A program made the translations under genes and the position numbers. From the NCBI GenBank assembly GCA_023375785.1, contig SZWC01006863.1, forward strand, positions 53,981 through 117,980: a stretch of DNA of 64,000 bases. The letters run 5' to 3'. The notes below the pieces were generated by a model. The model made no database searches and was not told the origin of the DNA. It saw only the letters and a program-made list of their open reading frames with translations. Positions 11,201 through 22,644 of the stretch are shown here, one piece after another (within the stretch, counting starts at the first letter, position 1; each line of letters opens with the position of its first letter). The stretch comes from Penium margaritaceum (taxonomy: Eukaryota; Streptophyta; Zygnematophyceae; Desmidiales; Peniaceae).

Positions 11201-14200
11201 GTCAAATTCTGGTATGTGACAAGATCAACCCAACATCAAAGATAAGTTCATTTTAAGGCAGCACACACGGTCTATAATCACAAGACATTGATTAAAGATT
11301 TCATGGATATTCATAAAAAAAAGAGGTGCTTAAATCAATGCCAGTGACAAAACATCATCTGCTATTCCAAGGAAATCCCATCTTCTAGTAGAAAATGAGT
11401 GAAAAACCTTTTGCATTATTGGATTTCCAAGGTATTATGATGATCTCATAGTCTTTCACAAACCAACCACGATATATTTAGGATCATGACATGGTCTAGG
11501 GATGGATTCCAAATCTAATAATTATAGAGACGATGTACATTCCAAGTGCCCCATGCTAGCAATGATTCAATACCACAACTCATTGTCCGACCAACCATGC
11601 AACATCTCATAACCAGCAATGCCACAACATAAGCTCCGGTATATCATACCTAAACGTTGATGTAGAAGGACTCGTCAAAATCAGTTTATGAATGATACTT
11701 CTCATCAGATTTTGATGATATTCCGAAGAAATCTCAAAACTTGTCATGATCGTAACATAGAACACCAATGGTGTATGTCACGCTTGTTAAACAGGAAATG
11801 CATGGATTCCAACCGTGACAAGGGTATCATATAGCATTGTGCATACTATGTTTGCGTGTAAAAGAGAAAGCCAGCAACTGGTTTCTGAGAACAGAACCAA
11901 GATCTGACAGAGATCGTACAGGAAACATCTATTGACACTACAAAGCAAACCAAGTGCCTTCCAGCTGTTCGTGAGGTTTTGCCAAAATTGAGCCTTTATC
12001 CATGACTAGACATTTTATTCTACTACGGTCTTGTCCAACCATGCTTTGTTGAACTGGAAGACCAATTTAAAGTGAGAACAATCCCTTGGTTTTGGGGATG
12101 TTTCCATTGACGTATGTTGCCAAATTCAAGCACTATATCTCCTTGGATGTTGCAGCAGTGGTATCCACAGTGGTGATTGTATCTCATATTTATTTGATGA
12201 GGGAAATACCCTCTACAAGCACCTCAAATAAGGCATGAATGAACAATCTAATGTGGATTCAACAAATATACATCACAGACAATACACGAAGGCAACACGA
12301 ATTGTTGTGCCTTGACAAATGCAGCCCAATGTGCACTATTCAAAGTACTTTTCCTCCGTAGCCTTGTCCACCAAAGGATACATGTTTTCAAAGTATTAAT
12401 ATAATTTTTTAATTACTATCAATGATTTATACATAGATAGAGCTATCAAGGGTTTCCAAGATGGAACCCTCGTATGCGACTACACAAAAGGAGCAAAATC
12501 CAGGAACTGGTCGTTCTGTTCATGGAACCAGTTATTGTATTTTTAAGGTATTTAATCACAATTCCAGAGAATTGACACCCAAAATATCCTATTCCAACTA
12601 ATTATGGATCTATTATGGACATGGTTAATCCATTCGGTGAATATAGTATCGTACCAAACCATGATATTGAAATACATACTTTGTGTTACTATTATCCACA
12701 AAACTATGGAGCTATTAAACACTACAAGTGTTCTTCTAAAGTACCAGTATCAATGGGTGTTTTATTTGTTTTCTCCCACTGATCTAATCCATTATGTGTC
12801 AATAATGCATCCTTCCAAATCCAGGACAAAAGCTTGAATGCTCGAGTTGCAGAAAGTAGTGCACCATAAGGTGGAAGTTCAAACATAAGGCGATGCAACT
12901 CAGTCCACCCACTCCGTTGCTGTACCCTGCTCACCTCAGAGCTGTGTAACTTCCACAGGGAGCTCCTTCTTCTGCACTCACAAGTTCAGTCAATGCCCCC
13001 GATAATCCAACTCAACTATGAAGACCTAACTCACCTTTTGGATGAGGCGGCTGTCTCCAAGAGAGGCCACTGCTGAATGCCAGTGCCAGTTTGATTTATA
13101 CATGGTGAAGCACCTGATTCCATGCAATTTTCCTGCCATGCGACTTCCTTGACGTCTTCCCACAAAGAATCCAGGCCTCATCCAGGCCGCTTAAGAAACC
13201 ACCACCGTCCCGCCAACGTCGTCGGTGACCACTCGCACAAGTTTTTATCAGATGCCGGCAAGTGCATTGCAGTAAAGTGCCAACGATTCTCCAGCTGGCG
13301 CATTGCTGCTGCTTGGCGATGATGCGGCAACCGGCGGTGAGCAAAATGGCAGCTATATCAGCCAGGGCGGCGAGTACGTCAACTGGCTTGGTGATGGTCA
13401 CTTGCCGCGCATCCACAGTGTGATGGTGGCCAGCAAGATTGCTTATGCTACTGTGGAGTTTCTATAGAAGCTGCATCACGATGTTGGAGGGTGATGTATC
13501 TAGGAATGGCTTAATCTGTCGATGATGCGTGGCTGGTACAGAACTCATTGGTTAACCTGCTTGACAAAAGGATTCACTTCATAACCCATGTTGATGAGAT
13601 CAAAATGCATCTTCCCACATCAAATCACACACAAGGCATATGCAGGAAAAAGGGATTTTGGGAACGCAGTGATGGGTTTGAAGAAAAAACCACGGAGACC
13701 ATCATAGACATGAAAAAATTGGGTACAATCATGAACTCCTCTAACCTACACATTTATGGCTAATCACCCCTAAAAAATGCGCTCGTCATGTAGTGTACAC
13801 GTTTAATGTATGCACTTCAAAGTTTCATGAAACCTTCATAAAAGTCACGAATCTATTTCATTTTCAGCGTCTGTTTGTACACCTAGGAGTGTAATTGTAT
13901 GCTTAAACACAAGAAAGTTTGTGGAAGGATTCCAGTTCAATCATTAATACCCAATAAAAACCAGGGTTAAGTGTTTTACAAGTCAATTTACACTCCCCTT
14001 AAACACACCTAGATGAGTACATGGACCTTCAATGTGATACGACTATGACGAATACAAACAGCTATGTCTTGACTCAGAACATGATGGAACCAAATTCCAC
14101 CCCAAGAAACGTTCCAGAATTTTGGGTTTTAGTGTTTTCCTTGCCCACCCTCACACAATAGTGGTGTGCAGCAGGTTCCCTTCTACCGTAGGGGGTGTTA

Positions 14201-15390
14201 TTTGACCCCCCACTCAAACTATTCACAAAGATACATGAAATTACAGTTCTCAATGTTGTACACTCTACGACTTTGGCAGGAGGGCTCACGACTATGTGGT
14301 GACCGATTCAGTAATATCTTGATGCATTAACAGAAGAATAAAGAAGTACATTTAAACCGACAATCATCCGAAGTCGACAGTTGCGATGTGGAGATGGACC
14401 AACGTTGCCGTTGAGAAACTTCCGCACAACATACCGGCCGTCGGTTGTTGAACGTTGACAATTACTGATTACAGGCAGGCCATAATCACCAAATGCATTA
14501 GTGTATTATCGTCCTCTATAAACACATAAACGGTATACACTGACCAGCTACACTTTGCTACCGTACTCTAATCTTTTTGGAAAGGGGGGGGGGGGGTTGA
14601 GACTTGACGCTGACCCTCCCCCCATAGTAAAATTGAATTGGAGGACATGTCAAAAAACACTCTAATGTACTGTAAGTGGAATTCATGAGGAACTCTTAAA
14701 GAGAAGTCAAGGGATATTGGGAACATTGAGACACCACTTTGCAAAATCTTAGCACCATCAAGAATTCAACTGAATAGTATCAGAAGATTGATACAATTTA
14801 GGACAATTATATCGAAGCTTTTGGAAATTCGCCAAACATGTCAGAAGCTACTGTAACCATACACTTAAGGTCGGGACAGTTGGCCAGGATATCCTCCGCT
14901 AGAGAGGGTAAAAATCCGAAGGCCAAAGTAAAGTGGGCCATGAATCTAAGGAAGTAAAAGCCAACATACACATTATAGAGGCTTGTTTACATCGGGAAGG
15001 TAACAGTGAGGGCATGCTTTGAGAACCTCCACTGACAATTCAGAGAATTTCACTAATATCATTGTCTGTTTTTATGAAATCCTGGCACCATCTATAAGTC
15101 GACCAAAATAGTGTTGGAAGATCAATACGGTTCAAGATATATGTGTTGAAACATCTTGAAAGCGATCGAACATGTCAGAGCCTTCTAGAATGAAACACAA
15201 AAGGGCGGATCCATTGCCCAGAATACCTGTGGTGGCTTAAGAGGCTGGAGGTTGTCACATCTTGGGACATGAATGCAATGAAAAAACATCCCACGCATGG
15301 AATACAGGAACTTATGTACATCAATAGTGCGACACTTTCTCCCCTTTTAACTTCAGTGTCAAGGTAAGATGTGAGAAATACGTCAATGCC
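8291..15390. other. Long non-coding stretch
   Basis: About 7 kb shows no recognisable coding region on either strand. It is AT-rich, with short open frames of arbitrary composition. An 88-bp foldback at 8,977 is annotated separately. A G run (about 14 nt) lies at 14,585. Loosely repeated words such as GTGTCAATTGTA occur at 9,300-9,700. I see nothing else that can be supported. Confidence 0.5.
8977..9064. repeat. Imperfect foldback (hairpin), 37-bp arms
   Basis: The left arm starts GATTGAGAATTTGTCTGGGT and the right arm ends AGACAGATTTTCAATC. The arms are reverse complements with about six mismatches over 37 bp around a ~14-nt loop (CTTTTTATCAAAAT). A nearby direct duplication of CACGATGTGGCACAAC (8,897 and 8,957) lies just left of it. 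It could be a MITE remnant or a small-RNA precursor-like hairpin. Sequence alone does not decide. Confidence 0.7.
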
Positions 15391-15394
15391 TGCT

Positions 15395-15545
15395 AAAATA
15401 GGTATAGATGTATTTATCAACATCATATATTTTGTCATAATGCTCTCTGCCATAATTCCATGCATCATTGTCCTGCCACTTGACTGAATACTCCAATACT
15501 TCATCCCGCCGGTAGTTTCCAATAATGCTTTACCTCGTACTCTGT
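15395..15545 (-). pseudogene. Chromodomain-like segment of the gypsy fragment
   Basis: After the YEVKHYW stretch the frame shifts, and the minus strand reads VLEYSVKWQDND followed by AWNYGREHYD and DVDKYI. The spacing of the aromatic residues (Y, W, W) and the V-K-W core match a chromodomain, which binds methylated histone H3 in chromovirus integrases. Frame-broken. Confidence 0.55.
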
Positions 15546-16990
15546 GCTCGTGTCGACTTTGATAACTGATGAAGGAGACATGTCTTTGCCGTATAAATAC
15601 TTGCTTGGATCCAGGTAGAGATTTACCTGGCTCATGTGGAACACCGGCTGAACATCCGTGCTCTTATGACGGATTTTTTTGGTGATGACAGGTTTCCACA
15701 TCTCTGTGATGACAAGTGGCCACAACCCCTTAGGTTTGGGCTTCGTGCACTCTTGTACTTGTAGCTTGAATTTTCCCGAGCTTAGTAAGAGCCAGTCACT
15801 AACGTATAGCTTGGTGTCTATTTGGTTTTCTTCACTAGGTTTCTTCATTACTGCTTTAGTTGTAATGAGCACCTGGTGAGTGTCGTCCTAGATGCTGTGA
15901 AAATCCTGTTGTTGGATGTTGACAGCCGGTACGTTGTTTTAACTCTAGGAATGTGCTGAAGTTTCTGGCAGATCTTCATGAATCACATTGACGTATACTT
16001 TATCCATGGTAACAGAGGTTGCAACGTATGCATGTGCAAACTTGGCAGCCAATAGCTTGACCACCCAGTCAGTGCCTTATGGATCATGTAGGGTTTGGAT
16101 CAATTAATCCAGTAAATTGTTAGTTTGTTCGGTCTGTCCACTGTTTTGGGGATGGACGGCCGACAATAGCTGGATTTTACTGCCATATGAAGTCATCAAC
16201 GATTGCCAATATCTATTATTGAACCTCCCTAGCGGGGGAAGAGGAGACATCGTGTAATCAAACGATGTGGTTAATGATCAGCCACTTCGGTTCCTTTGCA
16301 GTGACCATTTCTGTAATCAAGATGAAGTGCGACATCTTTGATAGCTTGTCGACCACCACAACAATTGCATCAAACCCCTCTGCTATGACTGAGAAACCCG
16401 TCACAAAGTTCACGGAGATAGATAACCACGGATCTTGGCCATTGATAGTGGTTGAATCAAACCCGAGGATTTGGACCATCTCGACTTATGGCATTGACAC
16501 ATGTCACACACACCTTGAAGTAGTTTGCGATCTTGGTCTGCATCCTGTCCCAAATTTTCCACCGGGGTCAGTATTGTGGTACTGCTCCAACAGCATACAT
16601 TGTAGCTCGTCATTGGATGGTGCATTCACCTGTTGAGTGAATGACCATGACTACAATTGGTCAAACCAGAATGCAGTCTTGTTATACCCACTGAACTCCT
16701 CATACCCCGTCACAAACAGCCTCGCAATGTACAGCTTTCATTTGACAATCAACATGCTGATCTCGGCCACTAGATCCCAACGTTGGCTGAAGCATAGATT
16801 AGCTGTACTATTATTGGCTTAAACTCAATGTCACAGTTCAAGTTGGACTCAAGGAATTCCACCCATAACTTTTTTTTATTTCTCAGAATTGGCCAAGTCT
16901 TGAGGCATTTAAAAAACGTGGTTATCACTGTAGACAATGCATCACCAGCATTCCAAGTAGCACAGTCACATTTTGAATATTTACACAAAC
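15395..16990 (-). pseudogene. pol: Ty3/gypsy chromovirus pol fragment (RNase H end, integrase, chromodomain)
   Basis: In minus-strand order I see: a possible RNase H tail (NAGDALS, about 16,950); an integrase zinc-finger region with CDMCQCHKSRW (about 16,500); an integrase core with DPWLSISVNFVTGFS and DAIVVVVDKLSKMSHFI (16,258-16,440); then RYWQSLMTSYGSKIQ and HPQNSGQTEQTNN (16,100-16,230) carrying the catalytic Glu; then a C-terminal domain with YVSDWLLLSS and VQPVFHMSQVNLYL (15,501-15,850); and a chromodomain-like block EVLEYSVKWQDND (about 15,450). The first catalytic Asp is Asn (VNF for the usual MDF), and the second, SDRD, is not recognisable. Stops and frameshifts separate the blocks. 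RT, protease and LTRs are absent. The chromodomain assigns it to chromoviruses, which target heterochromatin in plants and fungi. Confidence 0.8.
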
Positions 16991-18554
16991 ACCAATACCC
17001 TACTCCCGCCTACATTTGCACATGAACTAATTCACAAGGTGTTCAGCCATGTTCCATGATTCCTTCTAGAGTCTCCGTGACTGTGCACCTGAAATTTATG
17101 CTATGTTCTGATCCGTTTTTCCAGTGCTGCATGGACGGCACTTTCACCTTGCAGTATACTCAAAAAGTTCTGCGCTCATCATATGGCGCAGCAAATTGGA
17201 GGGCACGAGGCGACTGGGGTGCGGCGGGTGGGTACGGGGAGGAGATGGAAAAAGCACCTGGCTTTGGCCGCTCATATTTGAGGGTTCAAAACTGACTTTT
17301 TTAGACGAGCAACTTGCACAGATCAGGTGAAATCGGGAAGATTCTGAAAACTTATTGCCCATAAATTATAGTACCCTAGTTTGATAGTGGTCCAAGATTC
17401 GGCCAGAGTTGTTCTAAATAGACTAAAAAAAAACTCCTTACCAAATACCCGTGTGATTTTAGGTGGGAGGAGGGTATCTCTTTTTCTTAAACTGCATGGT
17501 TCAGCTTTGGCCCGTATAGTTACCTCTTGGTGACAATGTTGTAATTGTTTCGTCAAATCAGAAGTCACATCCCATGTAAAGAGTAAGGAAAAAAAGAGGG
17601 TAAGGAATTCACTGGATCAAAACCAAAAGAAAGGAACTACGATACCCAATTTTATAAGTAGATGAATACACAAACAGGAATCTGCTCATGATTTGTCATT
17701 GGTGGGTACCACAGTCAGGATAAGTCGTTACTAGCATTTTGTAGACAAGGTGATAAGTCATTAAAACTAAACTAGCGAGCAATCGGTATTACCCATGAGG
17801 AAAGTTGGTGGTTGGACAGGCCAGTGCTCAGCTGTGGATAGAAGGGAATCATTCTGTAAGAAGTAATAGCTATTTTATGATATCAACACTAGTTATTGGC
17901 TACTCAACTGATGCATAGGGGTGCTTTGTAAACCCAAAATTACAACTATCGAACATGAATCCGTCGTCCAGTGTGGAAACTTAGCCAAAGCCGTTGCACC
18001 ACAATATCCTCCAATTCACAGTGCTTCAAACCCATGCCTCTTGCAAATGGAAATCCGTTGGAATCTTTGTAGGATAGGATCTAACAAGTTTTTACTTAAA
18101 GACCAGATTTAATTGGGGATTGAATATCTTCACCATACATAAGTGGGCATATGTTTTCATGGAAATTTCCTTATTTTTTCCTATATGTTATGAATGATTT
18201 ACTAAAAATTCTCTACAAGTATCAATGTTTTTTTGTGTCCCCCCCTTTTTTTAGGGATCTCAAGAAATCCCCGAATCCTTGTTGTCATCCCTCTTTACTG
18301 TGTAAGGGACCATGAACTAAACGAGACAAAATTTCTTTGCTTCTTGCTCCTTTTGTGGACTCATATTCTTTTTACACGATCATCTTTCCTTGGAACTTAC
18401 CAACTCACAAAGTATTACACCATTCAGGTCCTTCAAGCCTTTACTGCACTACTCTTCTGCTGTCTCTCTCTTGGCCTCTTAACGATTAAAAGTGTTGCCT
18501 TCTCTCTAACCCAAACCCGCCCATTGGCTTGCCAAAAAAACACTGAATCAAGTG
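16991..18554. other. Intergenic, no supported gene
   Basis: This is AT-rich with short open frames of no recognised family. The open frame at 18,233-18,565 is Cys/Leu/Phe-rich and shows no domain. Nothing else is supported. Confidence 0.45.
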
Positions 18555-19285
18555 TTTTTCTTTGATGACCAGAAGCGCTTTGTTCCACCTGCTTAACAAT
18601 ATCGCCATGCATGTGGAAGCCCACATCAGGTTGGTTCTGAGTATGTAACTGTGCAAGTGACCTCTTGACTTCACCCACATGTACCACAATGTAATAAAAC
18701 AACTAATTCCCACATGCACATGAAGCATTGTATATTGCAGTACTATGCTTATCTTGGAGTACAAAAACTACATTGTCACTGACTACATGCGGTTGCTGAT
18801 GCCGCTGTTCAAAGAACAGGTTAATTGATATCCCTATGAGCCAGACATGCTTGATGTTATCCAACTAAGTGTGATGGATCACAAGGGTGAACTTGATGGA
18901 TGAGACATAGGAATGCATGCTATATATGCTATTGGACAATTTGGCATTATCTCACATTGCGTGTTCTAGTCCTGCTTGAGTGTCACGTGGATAGTTGGCC
19001 TGTAGGTGCCGTGCTACGGGGCTGTCTGGCTCGTGGCACTTAAAACTACCACCATAATGGATGGCCTTCACCCCGTGGGTGGCTGCAAGATCCCACATGG
19101 GGTATCCTTGTGTTGGTGGTCTCATCAGCCATAAGACCCCAAGCGGCCTCTCTCGTGTGTACATCTTTCACCTGTTTTCTACGTAATGTCTGTAGGTCCA
19201 TGACATCTCACATAGACCTCAAGTCTCACCATCTCCTGTTCTCTCTCTATCCTCTATGTGTGCTTCCAAGCACAGCTTCCCCTGT
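18555..19285. repeat. Dispersed repeat, copy 1
   Basis: This aligns in the same orientation with 38,990-39,545. Shared blocks include GCAAGTGACCTCTTGACTTCACCC, cited here as its two halves GCAAGTGACCTC and TTGACTTCACCC (about 18,652-18,675). Others are GAGCCAGACATGCT (18,839) and CCTCTCTCGT (19,147). Copy 1 has an extra ~200 bp near 18,950-19,150. On the minus strand both copies read GEVKRSLAxL, so a degraded coding origin is possible. I cannot name the family. Confidence 0.6.
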
Positions 19286-19302
19286 CACTGTCCACTAGTA
19301 TC

Positions 19303-19350
19303 AAAGTAGTTGGGGATAGCCAAAGTAGTTGGAGATAACCAAAGTAGTCT
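19303..19350. repeat. Short tandem repeat, 19-bp unit
   Basis: CAAAGTAGTTGGGGATAGC is followed by CAAAGTAGTTGGAGATAAC and a partial third unit CAAAGTAGTCTG. Confidence 0.75.
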
Positions 19351-19575
19351 GAAAGAACTGGACAGGTGATCTGCCGTCTACACCTTTTAAGACCGTGGTG
19401 GTACTACCATAAATCATGTCACAAAAGTTGCCACAGCATCTTACTACAGCTCGGCATCTCATTCTTTATTGTCCCTTGCTCCTCTAAGCATAAACAAGTA
19501 GTAGTTATACCTCTATAAACTTCTCATCCTCTGAGCTAATGCTTTATTTGGTGTGGTTCTCTTGTCGGTGGAGCC

Positions 19576-20180
19576 TCAGTTTCCTACCTCCTCGATGCGT
19601 GGTACATTCTTAGCCACACACTTAGAACAATAGTGGCCGCTACTGCCAACACTGTAGCAGGAGCTGCTGTTACCAACAATCTCAGCCTGAATCTGTCCCT
19701 CTTTGCAGTAGTAGTGACTACTGTCGCTCCAACCACAAGTTTTTTTTTGGATCTTGCAAGTGGCCCTTGACAGGCAGCAATAGGTTTCTTGGAAGTCGTG
19801 CCACAATCTTTGCAGCACGGCACCAGAAATTCTCAGCACTGACTGCCGTCACCCCAACCTCAGTTAACCACTGCCCCTTCTTGCCAGTGGCTCGTTGAAG
19901 GCAACTACAGTCACTATAGATGCCATACCGTTGTTGTTTTAGCACAACTGCAATAGATATGGATTCTGCTACCAAGGCAGAAATAATGATTGCCATCGTG
20001 CCAACCTCACCAGGTAGTAGTCTTTCTTAACATTTGGCCTGAACGACATCACTGGTTTCCTCGGCAGCTGTGCTACACCCTTAGCAGCACCAACAATGTT
20101 TGTCCACCCACCTTTCACTTGTCCACAACCATTTTGAGAGAAATGGCCGTCCGCTGCTACCAAGACCTCTTCCATCATAG
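19576..20180 (-). repeat. Diverged internal repeat, possible zinc-knuckle remnants
   Basis: Two diverged units about 270 bp apart (around 19,760-19,840 and 20,030-20,110) share GGTTTCYTSG and RTGYRCYAC...AGCA blocks on the plus strand. The minus strand shows Cys/His spacings like retroviral knuckles, for example CYSVGSSGHYCSKC, where the second Cys position is Val. The evidence is too weak for a gene call. It may be a fossil of a multi-knuckle Gag-like protein or a simple degenerate repeat. Confidence 0.3.
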
Positions 20181-20539
20181 CTTCTCCACCATTGACAAAA
20201 GGTGCATCTATCTCAATGACAGTTGCAGGTGAGAGGACTTGTACTTCTAACAGAACTGTAGCCTACAAGAAGGAGAAGGAGTGTGTCTGATGCCTTGGAA
20301 ACCATCGCTTTGACCAATGCTATATTTCAGGAGAGGAGTACGACCCTCTTGAAATTTGGGATAGATTTGGTAGAAGAAAGTGAGAGATAGTGGGAGCAGA
20401 AATAAAACATGGAAGTTACAAGAGGAGAATGTACAATACCATCAACAGCAGAATGATACCAGTGCATGGCATGTGGTTTTTTGTTATACATAGCTTAGTT
20501 CTCCATAGTGGGAGAGGGTCAGTTGATTGGGAGGGCGGG

Positions 20540-22640
20540 GAGAAGGGAAGTGTATGAGGATTTCATATGAGGAAGTGTACATTCTGCTAACAATGGAGCA
20601 TATCTTACTGTACACTAGTGCATGGTCGAATACTTGGTTTTTTAGAGATCATGAGTGGATTGGATAGAGGATAATGAGAGATTAAATTGGGGGAGTATGG
20701 ACCATAGAGATTGTATGAGGCAAATTTACGAGACATTGTACAACTGGATAATACTTGTGTATGTACGTATTGTTTGTCTACATGGTGCGATGGAGTGGGC
20801 AGGCCGAGGGAGGGTGCAGGGAGAACGGAACTATACAAGGGGACTGACTGAGGAATTACACATTTCAATGGCAGTGGAGCCACTAGGAAAATACACTAGT
20901 TTATGGGAAAACATGTGTTTTTTTGTAGACTTTGGATGAATTGGGTAGAAGGGAGTGAGTGGCGGGGAAGGGGAGGGGGGTAAAACATGAAATTTGTATT
21001 AAAAAAACATGGTATGCTAACTGATATAATCAATTGTATACATGCCCCATAAACTTTTACGTTTTTGACATCCTCCCTCACCCCCTTCCCCCCCTCCTCC
21101 ATCAAGTGGAAAGTGTTGGAGAAGAGTGTATGAGAAAGTGAAAGAAGAATAGGATGAAAAAGATATGCATGAATACACTTAAACACACAAGAAAAAGAAA
21201 GGTCCAATCATTTTTTGAGAGGGTCTATGAAACGTTGTGCAAAGAAAACATGAAAACTTCTTGAGAGAAAACTCAAGTTCACGCAAAGAATGCATTAATC
21301 AAAGAAGGTAAGTTATCAAATGTAAAAACATGTTATATCCACTTGATGTTACTTATTGAATGATACAGACCTTCATACACATCCTTCAGTATGTTCTTGT
21401 CTTTTGGAAATCCTCCTCTCCCACCCCCCTCTCTTCGCGTGGAAAGTGTTTGAGGGCAGGATATGAGACTTTGAAGTTATTAATTAAAACAAAATATAAC
21501 AATTGAATTGTGTAGAAAGAGGAGATTTTTTGTCGAATTGGTATATAGAACTGTATGGACATTCCATGTGAGAAATGAGTAGTGTACACTGGGAAGACAT
21601 TCCATGAGAATATTGGCTCTCACATACACGAGTGTACTTTGAAAAACAAAACATCATGTGTCCAGTGGTATACTTCAAACAAGTGCCTCATACACTCATG
21701 TATTAGACCTCCTACCCCCCCCCCCCTCCTGAAGTGTACTTGTTTGAAGGCAGTGTATGAGAAAGTGAACAAATGTTAATATGAAAAACACATGGAGAAA
21801 TACACTTCTTTACACAAAAGAGAAAGGTCACAGAAGTATACAAGGAGGATGTATTAGGGGGTGCAAAGTGAAATGTACAATTTTTTCATGAGACTATACA
21901 CTTTTTTACACTGAGAGAACATCTCTTGATTATCTTCACTTACCGAGTGGGATAGTTCTTCCTACATAGACCTTGTACAATGATGTGCTTTGCAACCACC
22001 CCTCTTCCCAACCCCTTACCTTTTTCAAGCAAAAAGTGTACAAGGGGATTGTATGAGAGATTGAAAAGAAATAAATGTAAAAAATCCATGCAAAAGTACA
22101 CTTTTTATACAAGCATTGTAAATAAATCAATGGTAAATTCATGTGAAAAACTTGTAGTGTATATTGAGGAGAAATCTCATGGACATGTCAGGTTCTCATA
22201 AACATTAGTGTACTGTTTCAGTAAAACATCACGTGTCCAGTGATCCACTCCTTCAGACACATACCTCGTACAATTGTAGCTTTTAGAGCCCCACCCTATT
22301 GCTCCTCCCTCCCCGCCCTCCTCCCAACGCACGTCAAGTGGAAAGTGTACAAGAAGAGTGTATGAGGGAGTGATCAAAGATTAATGTGAAGATAGCACGC
22401 ACATCTACACTTATGTACAGAGAAGAGAAATCTCGTACACATGGTATCACATCATGTTCAAAAATCTATAACCCATGGATGTAGTCAATTGTTACACGGT
22501 ACACTCCCTCGTACACTAAGCCGACGTACTTTGTTCACTTGGAATATCATCTACATCTTCCTCTCTATTGTGTATATTTTATTTAGAAGTACAAGTACAC
22601 AGAAACTTCCATATCAAACACAGATTCATATTGTAACTTC
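20540..22640. repeat. Satellite-like tandem array, monomer about 290-335 bp
   Basis: A recurring module contains a C-rich tract (CCTCCCTCACCCCC type), then a GTGGAAAGTGT-like block, then GTGTATGAGA-like, then an A-rich tail with TACACTT...ACACA. The GTGTATGAG anchor falls at about 20,550, 21,126, 21,461 (degenerate), 21,753, 22,050 and 22,359. Spacings are 292-335 bp, with one double interval. Each monomer also carries TCATACAC-type words facing GTGTATGA-type words, so it can fold back on itself. No coding capacity is evident. Confidence 0.7.
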
Positions 22641-22644
22641 ATAA

